A stretch of DNA of 64,000 nucleotides from Andalucia godoyi (GCA_009859145.1 VRVR01000019.1:155073-219072), one strand, 5' to 3'. Positions 39,000 through 49,335 are shown, counted from the first letter of the stretch. The notes: generated by a model not told the origin, from the sequence alone. Numbers and translations are program-made.

Positions 39000-40336
39000 C
39001 TCTTTCTCGGCGTGTTTGGACCTGTAAAAGATGAAGCGAATGCTGATGGGTGGGGGGGGGGGGGGGGAAACCAAGGCTGGGAAAGGGAGTGAGAGGAGAT
39101 CAAAAGAAGAATTGAAGAAGAAGAGGGATGATGATGAAAAACAATACTAATGACCAAAACCTACAACAAAGACAAAAGGAAAATAAAGAAAATAAAGGCA
39201 AAATAAGGAGGATTGAGCGACACGAGAAACACCAAACACGCTGATCAGAATAGATTTCAAACTGGCAAAACTGCCTCCGAGTGTCTCGAAAAGGAAGGTT
39301 CACTGATGGAGAGGAACCAAAAACAGACACACGTCACAGGCGCCAACGGATCCAAAAGCAGCAAGGAATGCAAGAATCCCTCACCAGAGTTTCTCGTTTT
39401 GGTCTTTTGGGGTGAGATGTCTTGTGCGCCAAAAATAGGGAGATCAGCCGACTGAAGAAGGAGTATTTACAGCTGTCCAACACGATCTACAACAAGAAGA
39501 AGAAAGGAGAGGGCAATGGCGGAGGAGGAATTAAAAGAAGAAGAAGAAGAAGAAGAAGAAGAAGAAAAATGAAGACGGATTGCTTTGATGGAGACAACGA
39601 ACAAAAAAGAAAACGGAAGAGTGCTGAGAGAAAAAAGTCGGGAGGAAAAAAGGAAAAAAAGAAAAAGAAAAAGAATCGAAAACGTGCAAAAACCAGCATC
39701 AGCCATTGTTCCTCATCAGCCTGGATGCTTCCTTTTATAGGAGTCGTTGGAACTGAGTCAGCTCGTACCGCACTGCGAGACATGCGAGGTGAACGGATTG
39801 CATGTACGAGCTGGAGAGGATCGATTGGCTAACGCTGGTGTTACCTCCCAAGTGATGAGATGGTTGGATCCGTTATCAGGGCGGATTCAGGGGCGCTCAC
39901 ATTTTCGCCAATCGGCAAAACTCGTCCTTTTTCGTCCGTTTTGGAGGTTTTGAAAACTGTGAGTCATTCGTACCTGGCTTCCAGCTGTCGTAATACATCT
40001 TAAAGTCGTGTCACTCATACGATAAGCTGAGGAAATCGTAACGACCTTCGTCGACAATGGGTTTCCCGCCACCTCCACATTTCCTTTTGAGCTTTCTTTC
40101 CTTTGGTTTTTTTTTTTCCAGACTTTCTTCTGTTTCCAATTTTCTTTATGGCAAATTTCCCTTTTGATTCTGGTTTGTTTTGTTTTTTGCTTTTTGCTTT
40201 TGTTTTTGTGTTTCGTTTTGCAATTTTTTTTAAATTTCCGTGAGCTTCCTACACCACTCGACTGACGGAGGAAAAGACAAGAAATTAAGAGAAGAGGAAA
40301 GGAAGGTCCCGTTTCGAACCGTGTGATTCATAAGCC
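39000..40336. promoter_or_regulatory. 1.3-kb divergent intergenic region
   Basis: It lies between the divergent PDE and CENP-C genes. It contains a 16-base G run (39052-39067), a GAA array (about 39536-39570), A/G-rich low complexity to about 39680 and T-rich tracts near 40100-40230. Frames of 100-136 codons here are made of Lys/Arg repeats and are not credible genes. Confidence 0.45.
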
Positions 40337-42193
40337 ATGTCCGACGACTATTCATTTTCTCTTTCGGGACCCGCATCTGCATCTGCATCTGCGTCCTTCC
40401 CAAACAAACCGCAGATGCAAGCAAAGCATTCAACATCTCTCTTTGGCAATGCATCATCGTCGTCAGGAACAGGAACTGGAGCGGGAGCGGGGTCGGGGTC
40501 GGGGACAGTAGACTCTCCTCATCGCAGACCGTTGCTGCTGAACAATAGAGCTGGATCGGGACGCGAGATGACGGATCGTCCGGTGATTCTCGGGCTTCAA
40601 GGACGCCGAACAGGCTTGGAAATCGCCCCTTCGTCGATCCAGAAGGACGCAGATGGTCTCGATAGCATCGACGCGTACTTTGAACCAAAGCAATCTCAAC
40701 CACCATCACAGTCGCAATTGCGATCGCAGCCTGCTGGTCTTCACCGGCCACAGCAACAAAAGACAAGGCAGCCATCTGAACAGAAACGGATGATTGCGAA
40801 GAGCACCTATTCTGCTGTGGAAGATGCTCGTGATTCGAACAACCACAACAACTCGGACGAGAATGGTGGAAATAACAATGCGGATAGGGATGGCGGTGAT
40901 GACGACGACGATGCGGGGTTCTACCATTTGAATCAGAGCGGTTTTCCGTTTCGGAAGCAAAAAAAGAAGATTGTGTCGCCCGTCATGGGCACGAAGAATT
41001 TGATCAAATCTCGGAGTCCGTCGACTCCACTTGATTTGGTCGCGTCTGCAGCGGAAAAGATGGGCAGCGATTCTCCGGAAATCGCACTGACAAAGACGAA
41101 GAAGAAGCCGACGGCGTCGCGATCGACGTTGGAACAAAACAAGGATGCTGAACAACTTAAAACAGGAAAGGACAGGGACAAGGGACTGCAACGGCTGCCT
41201 GCCAAGAGAATGATTTCCGAGTCGGAAGAAGAGGACGTGATCGACGCGAACGTCTCAGGCACTAGGGACGGACATATTGATGACGATGACTCGTTTCAAA
41301 TGGTAATGCCAAAAAGGAAAAAGGAACCAGCCAAAAAACAGAGTGCCAAAACAACAGCAGAAAGGACGGTTGTGCCGCCACCTGCAAAAGCAGCAAAGAA
41401 GACGGCAACGGCGAAGCGAACGGTGGCTGCTCCAAAGCAGCAGCAGAAGAGCCTAGATGTGGACGAATCGTTTTCAGGTGACAACAATGAAGAGGATGCA
41501 GATGCGTCGTTTAGGATCCCTGTGGAAGACGTGTCCGATGATGACAACATGTCGGGCAGCGATGCTGGCTTCAGGAGGTCCAGACGGCACAGGATCCAGC
41601 CGGTGAACTGGTGGAAAGGGGAGCAGCCTGTGTATGTCAAGGAAGACGCGTCTGGAGTCACGCTCAAGGAAATCATCAAAGCCCCGCCAAGCGATGTCAA
41701 GCCGAAGCCAAAGAAGCGGCCGCAGCGCTCGAGCGGGAACGGAAATGCTTCGAGCGGTTCGTCTAAGATTCAGCTTCCTGCTTCGCGAGATGTGCCAATT
41801 GTCGTGCGCAAGAAGGGCGCAGCGCAGTCGTTCCCGGTGGTTAGTACTTTTGATCACGAATTGGACCAGTTCGTCGAATCCAGTGCAGAGTATAGTCGAT
41901 CGGCAGTGTTTGAAACAGGGCACTTTACTTGTGGGTCCCTTATCGTTGCTCGGAATGCCGCATTCTCAAACTCGATGAGTAATGATGCCGATATTGCCGG
42001 CAAGCGTTGTGCGTTGGTTTGCTTCATCCGAGCGGGCGCTGCCCGTGTCACGATCCACGAAACCGCCGTCGAGCTCAACAGAGGCTGCTACTTTATGATT
42101 CCACCAAAAAACTCATTTTCTGTCGAGACGTTGAGCACCTCGTCGTGCGAAATCGTGTATTTTAAGTATGGCGCTTCATCGGAAGAAGCCTAA
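40337..42193 (+). CDS. CENP-C/Mif2-like inner kinetochore protein
   Basis: A 618-residue protein with the two hallmarks of CENP-C. At residues 413-433 there is a CENP-C motif: 'RRSRRHRIQPVNWW' and then a Tyr 7 residues on. This is the Arg-rich/Trp/Tyr signature that binds the nucleosome acidic patch and the CENP-A tail. At about 520-615 there is a cupin-fold dimerisation domain ('AVFETGHFTCGSLIV', 'LVCFIRAGAARVTI', 'RGCYFMIPPKNSF'). The N-terminal 400 residues are disordered with acidic and Lys-rich tracts. Acidic 'DDDDSFQMVMPKRKK' near 315 and a second 'DASFRIP' near 390 are short repeats of unknown role. CENP-C links centromeric chromatin to the outer kinetochore. The ATG at 40337 gives an uninterrupted frame. 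Confidence 0.9.
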   Translation: MSDDYSFSLSGPASASASASFPNKPQMQAKHSTSLFGNASSSSGTGTGAGAGSGSGTVDSPHRRPLLLNNRAGSGREMTDRPVILGLQGRRTGLEIAPSSIQKDADGLDSIDAYFEPKQSQPPSQSQLRSQPAGLHRPQQQKTRQPSEQKRMIAKSTYSAVEDARDSNNHNNSDENGGNNNADRDGGDDDDDAGFYHLNQSGFPFRKQKKKIVSPVMGTKNLIKSRSPSTPLDLVASAAEKMGSDSPEIALTKTKKKPTASRSTLEQNKDAEQLKTGKDRDKGLQRLPAKRMISESEEEDVIDANVSGTRDGHIDDDDSFQMVMPKRKKEPAKKQSAKTTAERTVVPPPAKAAKKTATAKRTVAAPKQQQKSLDVDESFSGDNNEEDADASFRIPVEDVSDDDNMSGSDAGFRRSRRHRIQPVNWWKGEQPVYVKEDASGVTLKEIIKAPPSDVKPKPKKRPQRSSGNGNASSGSSKIQLPASRDVPIVVRKKGAAQSFPVVSTFDHELDQFVESSAEYSRSAVFETGHFTCGSLIVARNAAFSNSMSNDADIAGKRCALVCFIRAGAARVTIHETAVELNRGCYFMIPPKNSFSVETLSTSSCEIVYFKYGASSEEA

Positions 42194-42217
42194 TAATAAT
42201 AATGTTCTCTCTCTCTC

Positions 42218-42622
42218 NNNNNNNNNNNNNNNNNNNNNNNNNNNNNNNNNNNNNNNNNNNNNNNNNNNNNNNNNNNNNNNNNNNNNNNNNNNNNNNNNNN
42301 NNNNNNNNNNNNNNNNNNNNNNNNNNNNNNNNNNNNNNNNNNNNNNNNNNNNNNNNNNNNNNNNNNNNNNNNNNNNNNNNNNNNNNNNNNNNNNNNNNNN
42401 NNNNNNNNNNNNNNNNNNNNNNNNNNNNNNNNNNNNNNNNNNNNNNNNNNNNNNNNNNNNNNNNNNNNNNNNNNNNNNNNNNNNNNNNNNNNNNNNNNNN
42501 NNNNNNNNNNNNNNNNNNNNNNNNNNNNNNNNNNNNNNNNNNNNNNNNNNNNNNNNNNNNNNNNNNNNNNNNNNNNNNNNNNNNNNNNNNNNNNNNNNNN
42601 NNNNNNNNNNNNNNNNNNNNNN
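42218..42622. other. Assembly gap (405 N)
   Basis: A run of N. It is preceded by a CT microsatellite (42205-42217) and followed by a G run (42623-42630), so it is probably an unsequenced simple-repeat region between the convergent CENP-C and RAD17 3' ends. About 150 bp of AT-rich flank on the right holds no gene. Confidence 0.98.
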
Positions 42623-42774
42623 GGGGGGGGGAATTTAAAAAAACGACAACAGCAAAGCCATTCGTTGATGTAAAAGTGGGACTTGTGATTTGGATATGTA
42701 CATGGGTGTGATAAAGAACATTTTGAAAAAAACAACGGCGACATTATGGGGAAAAGGGGGGTACGGACGATAGT

Positions 42775-44739
42775 TCAGGGAAAACGCGGTGGTTCGTTCT
42801 CATCGGAGGAATCGTCGTCAATCGTCTCTTCCAGCTCATCGACCACGGAGGCACGAAAGCAACCAGATACTTCCGTCGCTGAATTCGAGGAAAAAGCCCC
42901 TGCGAATCCCTCGGGAGCCTGCAGAGTATGGGCAACCCGGAGTGGAGCGTACCACCATGGACTCGAAATCATCCGAGTGCTTGCTATCTTCCCTTTGGTC
43001 CCAGATGGTGGACGCATTTTGTACAAGTGTCCCGGATGCACCCGAGATCGATTCAGCACTCGCAAGCCGAGACTCGCAATTGCAAATCCCAAATCCTCGT
43101 GAAGAGGATGCAAAAAAGCCGATCCAAGAAAGGTATCTGCTAGAGAAAAGTGATCCCCAATCATCTCAATGTCATCGAGAGACGTCACAAATTCTGTAAA
43201 GTTGGCGTGCGACCACGCCAGTAACGAGGATTGCGCAGAACCGATTGTTCTGAAGACCACATTATCCATCGACTCTGCTGTGGTCGCCGACATCCTGTCC
43301 GAATTCAAGGAAGGCCGGCTGTTTCCTACGATGCCGCCATACAACTGCACACGGCCGGGAAGAGAAAAGATATTTTCTTCTGCTTTGCCATACAGCAATT
43401 TTCCAGTAGCATGAAAAATATCAAGCAAATCATCCTTCTCCCCTGCGATGCCGATCTCAAACTGCCGAATTGCGAGGCGCAAATCTCCGCCACAGCACGC
43501 CGACAGCTTCTGCACCAGCGAATCGAGGTTGGGACGACTGGCGCCTGACACGGATATGAGTCGTTCCAACGCCTTCTTGACAAACGAGGGTGCTATAGGA
43601 TTCATGGAAATTGTCGACGCCTTCACTCTCGACCAAGCCTGCGGAGTCGACATGGAATGGACCGTCTGCGCAGAAGCCTGAGCTCTTGACTCAAACCTCC
43701 CGCTGTTTCGCGTAGAGCTGGAGTCGGCAAGCCCCGAGGAAGTGTTAACGGCAATCACGACAGGCATGGACACTGCAATCCGCTGGATGGCCAGGAACCA
43801 CGAAGAAAACGATTCCTCCGTTGCGGTGGATGACGGAGGCCCAGTACCGAATCGCAAATGGAAATCTTCAAAATCGACCATAAGCAAACTTGGCACGCTT
43901 TCACGACGACTGCACTTTTCCGACATCCGGTTTTCACCATTCGAGCGATTCGAAAGGTCCTTTGTCACATGCCGCAGAAACTCTCGAGAAGACACGGAAC
44001 TGTCGAACTCTTGGGGCATTTCGCGAAACTGCAGCCCAAGTTCCGAACACAAGACACGCACAACGGTTGTCTTTCCACATCCCGAAGGTCCGAGTAGCAC
44101 TAACACTCGAAGGTGAGGATTCAAAGGAGAGGTCGATGCGGCATTCAGCATCCAACTTCGTATTTCATTCACCTTTGCGCTGTGGACACAAAGATCCGAA
44201 GAATGAGACGGTTCGTAATTTTCCGCAATCATCAATGTCCTCTTCTTCGTCGATTTCGAAGACGAGAACGCCAAAGACTGCGAAGATTGGAACGACGACA
44301 GCGGTGACAACGACGATGCCGATTTTCTGGCTCCGAAAACAAGTTGTTTCAAAGACATCGTCGGGATTGGACCATGATCTGCAGTCTTCCATCCACTCGC
44401 ACTCGGATGTCTCGTCTGACCAGTCTCTTTTTCCTTGAGACTACTGTTCTTCTTTTTCTTCTTCAGAGACGAAGCACTTTCTTGATAGGAGACGTCATCG
44501 CTCTCAAAATCCTCGTTCTGATTGTTTCCACAAGCCCCGGACGCTGTTATTGCTGTGCGCTTTCGTCTCCCAGACGTTGTAGCCACAGTTCCGCCTGCAT
44601 GAGAACCCGCGCCTTCGTTCAAAGCTGCAGACATCGAGGTCCCATCACGATCGCCACCGCTTCCGTGACCATTTCCATCTTTATCTTCTTCTTCATCTGA
44701 ATCGACCAACTTCCGTTTTCCTCTCGGCGGCTTTCTCAT
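42775..44739 (-). CDS. RAD17-like checkpoint clamp loader
   Basis: A 654-residue AAA+ ATPase. RAD17 (yeast Rad24) replaces RFC1 and loads the 9-1-1 clamp at DNA damage. Residues 1-135 are charged and disordered. A conserved entry 'HSAKVNEIRSWM' precedes the Walker A motif 'GPSGCGKTT' (about 217-226). A Walker-B-like 'LLMVDFEDFH' lies near 290. Downstream, 'PIAPSFVKKALERL', 'CGGDLRLAIRQFE' and 'FSLADTFLG' are typical of the RAD17 lid and collar. The longer frame to 44793 starts with hydrophobic sequence and is probably 5' UTR. It is a single exon. The start codon lies about 150 bp from the 3' end of the Apollo-like gene on the same strand. Confidence 0.87.
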   Translation of the reverse strand: MRKPPRGKRKLVDSDEEEDKDGNGHGSGGDRDGTSMSAALNEGAGSHAGGTVATTSGRRKRTAITASGACGNNQNEDFESDDVSYQESASSLKKKKKNSSLKEKETGQTRHPSASGWKTADHGPIPTMSLKQLVFGARKSASSLSPLSSFQSSQSLAFSSSKSTKKRTLMIAENYEPSHSSDLCVHSAKVNEIRSWMLNAASTSPLNPHLRVLVLLGPSGCGKTTVVRVLCSELGLQFREMPQEFDSSVSSREFLRHVTKDLSNRSNGENRMSEKCSRRESVPSLLMVDFEDFHLRFGTGPPSSTATEESFSSWFLAIQRIAVSMPVVIAVNTSSGLADSSSTRNSGRFESRAQASAQTVHSMSTPQAWSRVKASTISMNPIAPSFVKKALERLISVSGASRPNLDSLVQKLSACCGGDLRLAIRQFEIGIAGEKDDLLDIFHATGKLLYGKAEENIFSLPGRVQLYGGIVGNSRPSLNSDRMSATTAESMDNVVFRTIGSAQSSLLAWSHANFTEFVTSLDDIEMIGDHFSLADTFLGSAFLHPLHEDLGFAIASLGLRVLNRSRVHPGHLYKMRPPSGTKGKIASTRMISSPWWYAPLRVAHTLQAPEGFAGAFSSNSATEVSGCFRASVVDELEETIDDDSSDENEPPRFP

Positions 44740-44927
44740 CGCACACACCTGCCGCCCCCCCACAAATAGCAAACTGAGGAACGTAAAGTACAATGATGGA
44801 AAAGCAGAAAAAGCAGAAGAGAAAAAAGAAAAGGAAGTAAAGAAAGACCAAGGAATTTTCCCGCGAAATCACAACTACGACAGACGTATTGTGTGTTGAC
44901 TTTTTGTCGCCTGTGTCCTGCGGGATG

Positions 44928-46895
44928 TCACATGACGGGACAGTACTCCTTCTTGATCAGTCCTTTCTTCAAGTACTGAATGAAACTAGGTTCTTCGGTT
45001 TGTACAGTGGCATTGAACACTACTTTCGATTGTTCCTTCCCGGAACCGCCAACATGTCGAGACGACATTGTGATGTCGTTATGGTGCATTTCCAATGCGC
45101 CGTCATTGCTCAATGATTCGGGAAAAGCAGAAGGTTTGCCTTGTGTGCCTCGGAGCTTACTGGGGTCTTCCACAGGCATTCTTTTAACCAGACTCTGCGG
45201 CACAGGTAGACGGACAGCCTCAAGAGATGTCATGGTGGAGGAAGCCGGTCTGCTATCAGAAGAATGCGTCTTGAACCGTTTTGGGGTGGGACTGTCGTCC
45301 GAGTCGCTCTCCTGGCTGACAATCGTCATCTGCGAGTCGATGTCTCCCATAGCACGAAGATCGTCAAGCAGACGTGCATCTTCTTCGAAAGAGTCCGAGT
45401 ACACGATGACCGGGGGATCATTTGGGTCCGCTGCCAGACGAAGGGGAGCTGTCTCCGCCTCTTCATGACGGGAATGTCCCGCCGTACTGGAGCGCGCGGG
45501 AGAAAACTCGACAGGCTGATGCCTCCTTTTTGGCGGCCTTTTGAATTCCTTGTCCATCTTCACGAGCGTTTCCAGTCTGTGACCGCGGACGGCAAGGAAT
45601 GCTTCTTTCAGATCCGCGTTGCGAGAGGCCATGGTATCTTGCACCGTCACCGGCAGTCGCTGACGGATCTTCGCCCAAATTTCCTCGATGTTTTCCACGA
45701 CGTTGGAAGACGGAAACAAGTGGCGAATGGAATAGCCGCTGCGCGTAAGACCAATGACATGACGCGGTCGAATACTATCCACAAAGGACAAGAGTTCAGA
45801 ATATGACGAGTGGATGGAGTAAGGAACGCGGAAGACGTTGTACATTTGTCCTCCATCTACCATGAGACACTGTGTTGCGATATGAGCGTCGTCAGTGTCG
45901 TCGACATCGAAATCGGCGATGGCCGCCAGACGATGGGTGTCGATGGCGTTTGAAGATGATGATCCGGATGTGCACGCCCCCCGTGCTCCCGTCGCAAACA
46001 GCTGTCTCCATACTTCTGATTTCCTGATCTGTCCATGGGTTTCGCTGGGGGAAGCCTTTTGTGGATACGCAGGAGCAATGTCCGGCAAAATCGACGACTC
46101 GCTGCGATGCATCCATCCAGACGGGACGATTGCAACCACAGTCTGTCCCATACTGACTGCCAGTTTTTTTATGTTGGCACGAGAGACGTTTCGTCGAGGA
46201 ATCACCAGCAGTCTGGACTCGTTGACATTGGTAGTGAAAACGTCGGGAAATCCCAACAGCTTGAGGCATTCGAAGCGCTCATGGTCGACGGCAACGAGGG
46301 TCTGGAGGGCTTCGGCTAGTTCAACTAACAGCTCTTCTTTTCCCAACGAGTCAATGCCGACGACGAAGAAGGTTTCTGGGTCGAACTTCAGCACCAAACT
46401 CCGTATTTGCTCCAAGCACTCTGGCTGCGACGGGAAATCGTGCACGGGATCGAGGAAGGTGTCGTCGAGAACAAGCAGATCCACACCACGGAGGAATGGA
46501 TTTTCTTCAATCATCTTTGGAATTTGCGCGCGAAAATCGCCAGTCAGCAGAATCCGCCCAAAGTAACCTTCGAGGTAAAACATGAGGGCACCAGGAGCAT
46601 GATTTGCATCCAAAGCTCGAAGTTTCATAAACTCGATCCCACAGGCATCGACGCAGATCCTTTCGTCCTTTCCGATTTCGACAGTTTGTATGTAGTCGTC
46701 GGAAATATCAAACTTCCTTTGGAGCAGTAGTTTCGATTTCAGGGAGCAATAAATGATGCCAAAGTTCCACCGATTGCACAAACCTGCAGTGTGATCAGCA
46801 TGAAGATGCGAAAGCAGGTAGACGCTGACTCCTTCCGTATATGCGAAACGATCCACACATATTGGAGTACCCGGTATTCGTCCATTCCAGTTCAT
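44928..46895 (-). CDS. SNM1/Apollo-type beta-CASP nuclease
   Basis: A 655-residue metallo-beta-lactamase/beta-CASP protein. The zinc-binding HxHxDH motif is 'HLHADH' (residues 30-35); 'DANHAPG' supplies the next His and 'LLTGDFR' the next Asp. The beta-CASP part contains 'GIDSLGKEELLVELA' and 'YSIHSSYSELLSFVDSIRPRHVI', which fit DCLRE1B/Apollo better than Artemis. SNM1 enzymes are 5' exonucleases in interstrand-crosslink repair and telomere-end processing. The C-terminal ~250 residues are disordered and acidic/basic; no TRF2-binding motif was recognised. The codon at 46928 is TTG, so I take the ATG at 46895. Both the family and the Apollo-like subfamily are inferred from motifs. Confidence 0.87.
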   Translation of the reverse strand: MNWNGRIPGTPICVDRFAYTEGVSVYLLSHLHADHTAGLCNRWNFGIIYCSLKSKLLLQRKFDISDDYIQTVEIGKDERICVDACGIEFMKLRALDANHAPGALMFYLEGYFGRILLTGDFRAQIPKMIEENPFLRGVDLLVLDDTFLDPVHDFPSQPECLEQIRSLVLKFDPETFFVVGIDSLGKEELLVELAEALQTLVAVDHERFECLKLLGFPDVFTTNVNESRLLVIPRRNVSRANIKKLAVSMGQTVVAIVPSGWMHRSESSILPDIAPAYPQKASPSETHGQIRKSEVWRQLFATGARGACTSGSSSSNAIDTHRLAAIADFDVDDTDDAHIATQCLMVDGGQMYNVFRVPYSIHSSYSELLSFVDSIRPRHVIGLTRSGYSIRHLFPSSNVVENIEEIWAKIRQRLPVTVQDTMASRNADLKEAFLAVRGHRLETLVKMDKEFKRPPKRRHQPVEFSPARSSTAGHSRHEEAETAPLRLAADPNDPPVIVYSDSFEEDARLLDDLRAMGDIDSQMTIVSQESDSDDSPTPKRFKTHSSDSRPASSTMTSLEAVRLPVPQSLVKRMPVEDPSKLRGTQGKPSAFPESLSNDGALEMHHNDITMSSRHVGGSGKEQSKVVFNATVQTEEPSFIQYLKKGLIKKEYCPVM

Positions 46896-47300
46896 ATTGC
46901 TGCCTTCTGCTACTGTGTAAAATTCCAAATGTCACAGAAAACGATGATCCAGCCACTCAGTAAGCGTGTGATTCTTTTGACACCAGTCTTACCAGAAGTT
47001 CAGCACCAAGAGCGACAGAACAAACACCAAAAGAGAACACTTTGCGTTTTAGGTGCGTCAGCAATCAACAAAATAGTTCCCCGCCCCGCAACGATGCCTT
47101 TCACTTTCGGCGGGGTACCGACATCTACAGTCAGAGGGTGTACGACAAGTGAGGCGCACTGACTGGGTTCCCCCCTTCCCGGTGGTGATCAGTGGTCAGT
47201 CCGTGGACGCCTGCGGCCTGCCAACGGAAAAAGGTTTGCTATTCGGCAGTGAGCTATATATATTCTATTATCATACACTAGGTGATACATGCATGCAGGA
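46896..47300. other. Promoter-side flank of the Apollo-like gene
   Basis: 405 bp between the Apollo-like start and the stop of the Zn2Cys6 gene, both on the minus strand. I recognise no gene or repeat beyond a short AT-rich patch near 47255-47280. Confidence 0.4.
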
Positions 47301-48530
47301 TTACGGATTTCGAAAGTGGCTCCGAGACGTTGTTCCACTGGGATTTCCAAGAGTGTTGGGCATAATATCCATCAGCGACAAGTCACCCTCGAACATTTCT
47401 TTCGCATAAGCGACAGTAGCGGGCCAGAGTATGAGCGGGCGCGATACAAGCACTGAGAAGTCCACCTTTCCGACTTCATTCCTCAGGAACAACGACTGTG
47501 TGAGGAAGATGCGACCTTGGTACAGCGGATCCACTGTGCGATATGCAATCACGCGAGGATTCATCTGTGCTCGCCACCACGTCCGCAGAATAACATCAAG
47601 ATGCTGTTCAGGAAAAAAGCGTACGATTGCAAGCGTCTTGTCAATGATTGCGTCTCGCGGGACCTCGGTCCATCTGAAAAGGGCATCGGTGGACCACACA
47701 ACGGTGTCGTGGGCATTGTTGACCTTCACCACGGAGTTTGGTCCAGCACAGTCAACAACAGCTTGCATTCCCTGGGATGCTGTCAGAATATCGAGAATTG
47801 ACTTGTTGATACTTGGTACGTCTAGAGGATTTGCGATGCCGTGCAACTGGGGATCAATGGATCGAAGCGATTGCTTCACTGACTGGTATGTTGCCAGAAG
47901 TTGGCGAAATGCCTTGAAAAGCTGCATACAGTGTACTCTGTCTTCTTCTGCGAGAAATGGGGTCACGGGCGGATGCAAGTCCTTGTTTGACAGCGTGTGA
48001 GATATGATACACATCGGCGCTGACCGGTATGTTTGGTATCGAAGAAACTCCTGAATGTGCGGTAGGAGTTCAATCTTCCGCTTGCCAGAAGGACCATCTT
48101 CTTCATACATGGCGATCGCAGACGGATCACAGTCCAAGTCCTTTTTGCAGGCTGATGGAGCACCGCTGTGCTCCAACCGTCGGACGCTTTCCCCATCAGG
48201 AAGCGAACGATAATAGTACGCGAGATGATGGCTCGCCTCAAAGTCTGAAGCCGAAAGAGTCTGCCAAACGCGCTTTCGGCACGCCGGTGCTGGAAGCACA
48301 CATGTAAGATCTTGGTCAATGCATCGTGAACACGGAAACACCCCCGAACAAGCCGCATGCGCCGCTCTGCAAGAATCACATGCTCGCTTGTTCGGATTGC
48401 TCGACAGGATTCTATTCTTCTTGTTTGCGGCAGACTGCACGGATGAACGAATTCCGTGGGAATGGGTAACGATTGATGTATTACTGGACGCTAGCGATGA
48501 GGCAGTGCTGTGAAAGAAAGGAGTCGACAT
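47301..48530 (-). CDS. Zn2Cys6 transcription regulator with PAS-like C-terminal domain
   Basis: A 409-residue predicted DNA-binding protein. The fungal-type binuclear zinc cluster is complete: C-x2-C-x6-C-x5-C-x2-C-x6-C in 'RACDSCRAAHAACSGVFPCS' and the following 'RCIDQDLTC'. A basic segment ('KKNRILSSNPNKR') precedes it. The C-terminal third has PAS-like features ('VKVNNAHDTVVWSTDALFRW', 'RDAIIDKTLAIVRFF'), an arrangement known from ERT1/AcuK/AcuM-type regulators of gluconeogenesis. Zn2Cys6 factors are abundant in fungi and rare but known in other protists. I chose the ATG at 48530; the upstream extension to 48677 is not conserved-looking. Target genes cannot be predicted. Confidence 0.83.
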   Translation of the reverse strand: MSTPFFHSTASSLASSNTSIVTHSHGIRSSVQSAANKKNRILSSNPNKRACDSCRAAHAACSGVFPCSRCIDQDLTCVLPAPACRKRVWQTLSASDFEASHHLAYYYRSLPDGESVRRLEHSGAPSACKKDLDCDPSAIAMYEEDGPSGKRKIELLPHIQEFLRYQTYRSAPMCIISHTLSNKDLHPPVTPFLAEEDRVHCMQLFKAFRQLLATYQSVKQSLRSIDPQLHGIANPLDVPSINKSILDILTASQGMQAVVDCAGPNSVVKVNNAHDTVVWSTDALFRWTEVPRDAIIDKTLAIVRFFPEQHLDVILRTWWRAQMNPRVIAYRTVDPLYQGRIFLTQSLFLRNEVGKVDFSVLVSRPLILWPATVAYAKEMFEGDLSLMDIMPNTLGNPSGTTSRSHFRNP

Positions 48531-49083
48531 GGGTGATGAGGGGGAATCAAAAAAAGCTGTATGCACCAGCTGCGTTTTTTTCTCTCCAGCAACCAGACAA
48601 CTTCCCCAAACAATGCTGCTTTTGCTTCTGAATGCTCCACCTGTTGTGTCGAAAATCACAGATGACTGTCCACACACACAAACAAAAAGACCTAGATGAA
48701 GTACACACTACGAGGTCGGGGGGGGAAAGTTTCTCGCCGCAAACTCGAAAGTCAGTCAGTTTACTTGTTTTCAAACGAAGACGTCTAGTTTTGATGGTTT
48801 GTCCCAGCATCTGCCCATCTCTGTTCTGCATGCAAGCAGAGGGCAGAGCCGGGCTCTGCACGGACGTCACGTGGTCGTGCTCGTAGCAGAAACCATTTTT
48901 TTCCTGGACAGCAGCCATTGGGAGTGGCAGACGGGAGGAGGGCCAGGGACTGTAATCTCCGATTCTACTCGGACTCCAGTTCAATAGCAAAGTCCGTGCA
49001 GCGGTATGGGCAGAATGGCGCACGTTTTGTTGCGAGTGGGCCCCTCGGGAGAAAAAAAAAACGACGACGAGGACGGCGCCAGC
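48531..49083. other. 5' flank of the Zn2Cys6 gene
   Basis: Intergenic sequence with a G run at 48719-48726 and an A run near 49052-49061. I see no gene before the dispersed repeat that begins at 49084. Confidence 0.4.
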
Positions 49084-49335
49084 GCCTACATTGTACACTA
49101 ATCCACGGATAATCATCGCTGATCACCCATAATCAATGCTGCAACCCAACAACATGCATAATGCAGCGCGGCGGCGTGTGTATAGGGATTTCATGATCAA
49201 AATGGGAGGCGAAACGAATCGGGCATCGTGTGACGGAGTTGCTTAAGATGACAAGCGCATGCGCATGGGCGCGTGGCAGTGGTTCTGTTTGCGTGCGCTT
49301 TAGATTGCTTCATCATATCGCAATAAGTGGCAGCG
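49084..49335 (+). repeat. Dispersed ~250-bp repeat, copy B
   Basis: Direct-orientation copy of 8591-8840, over 90% identical by eye. It lies between the start of the Zn2Cys6 gene and the 3' end of the isocitrate dehydrogenase gene. It has no open frame of note. Confidence 0.85.

Noticed and set aside
39422-39832. Lys/Arg-rich 136-residue frame
   Set aside because: Made of GAA/AAG repeats in a promoter region; no conserved sequence.
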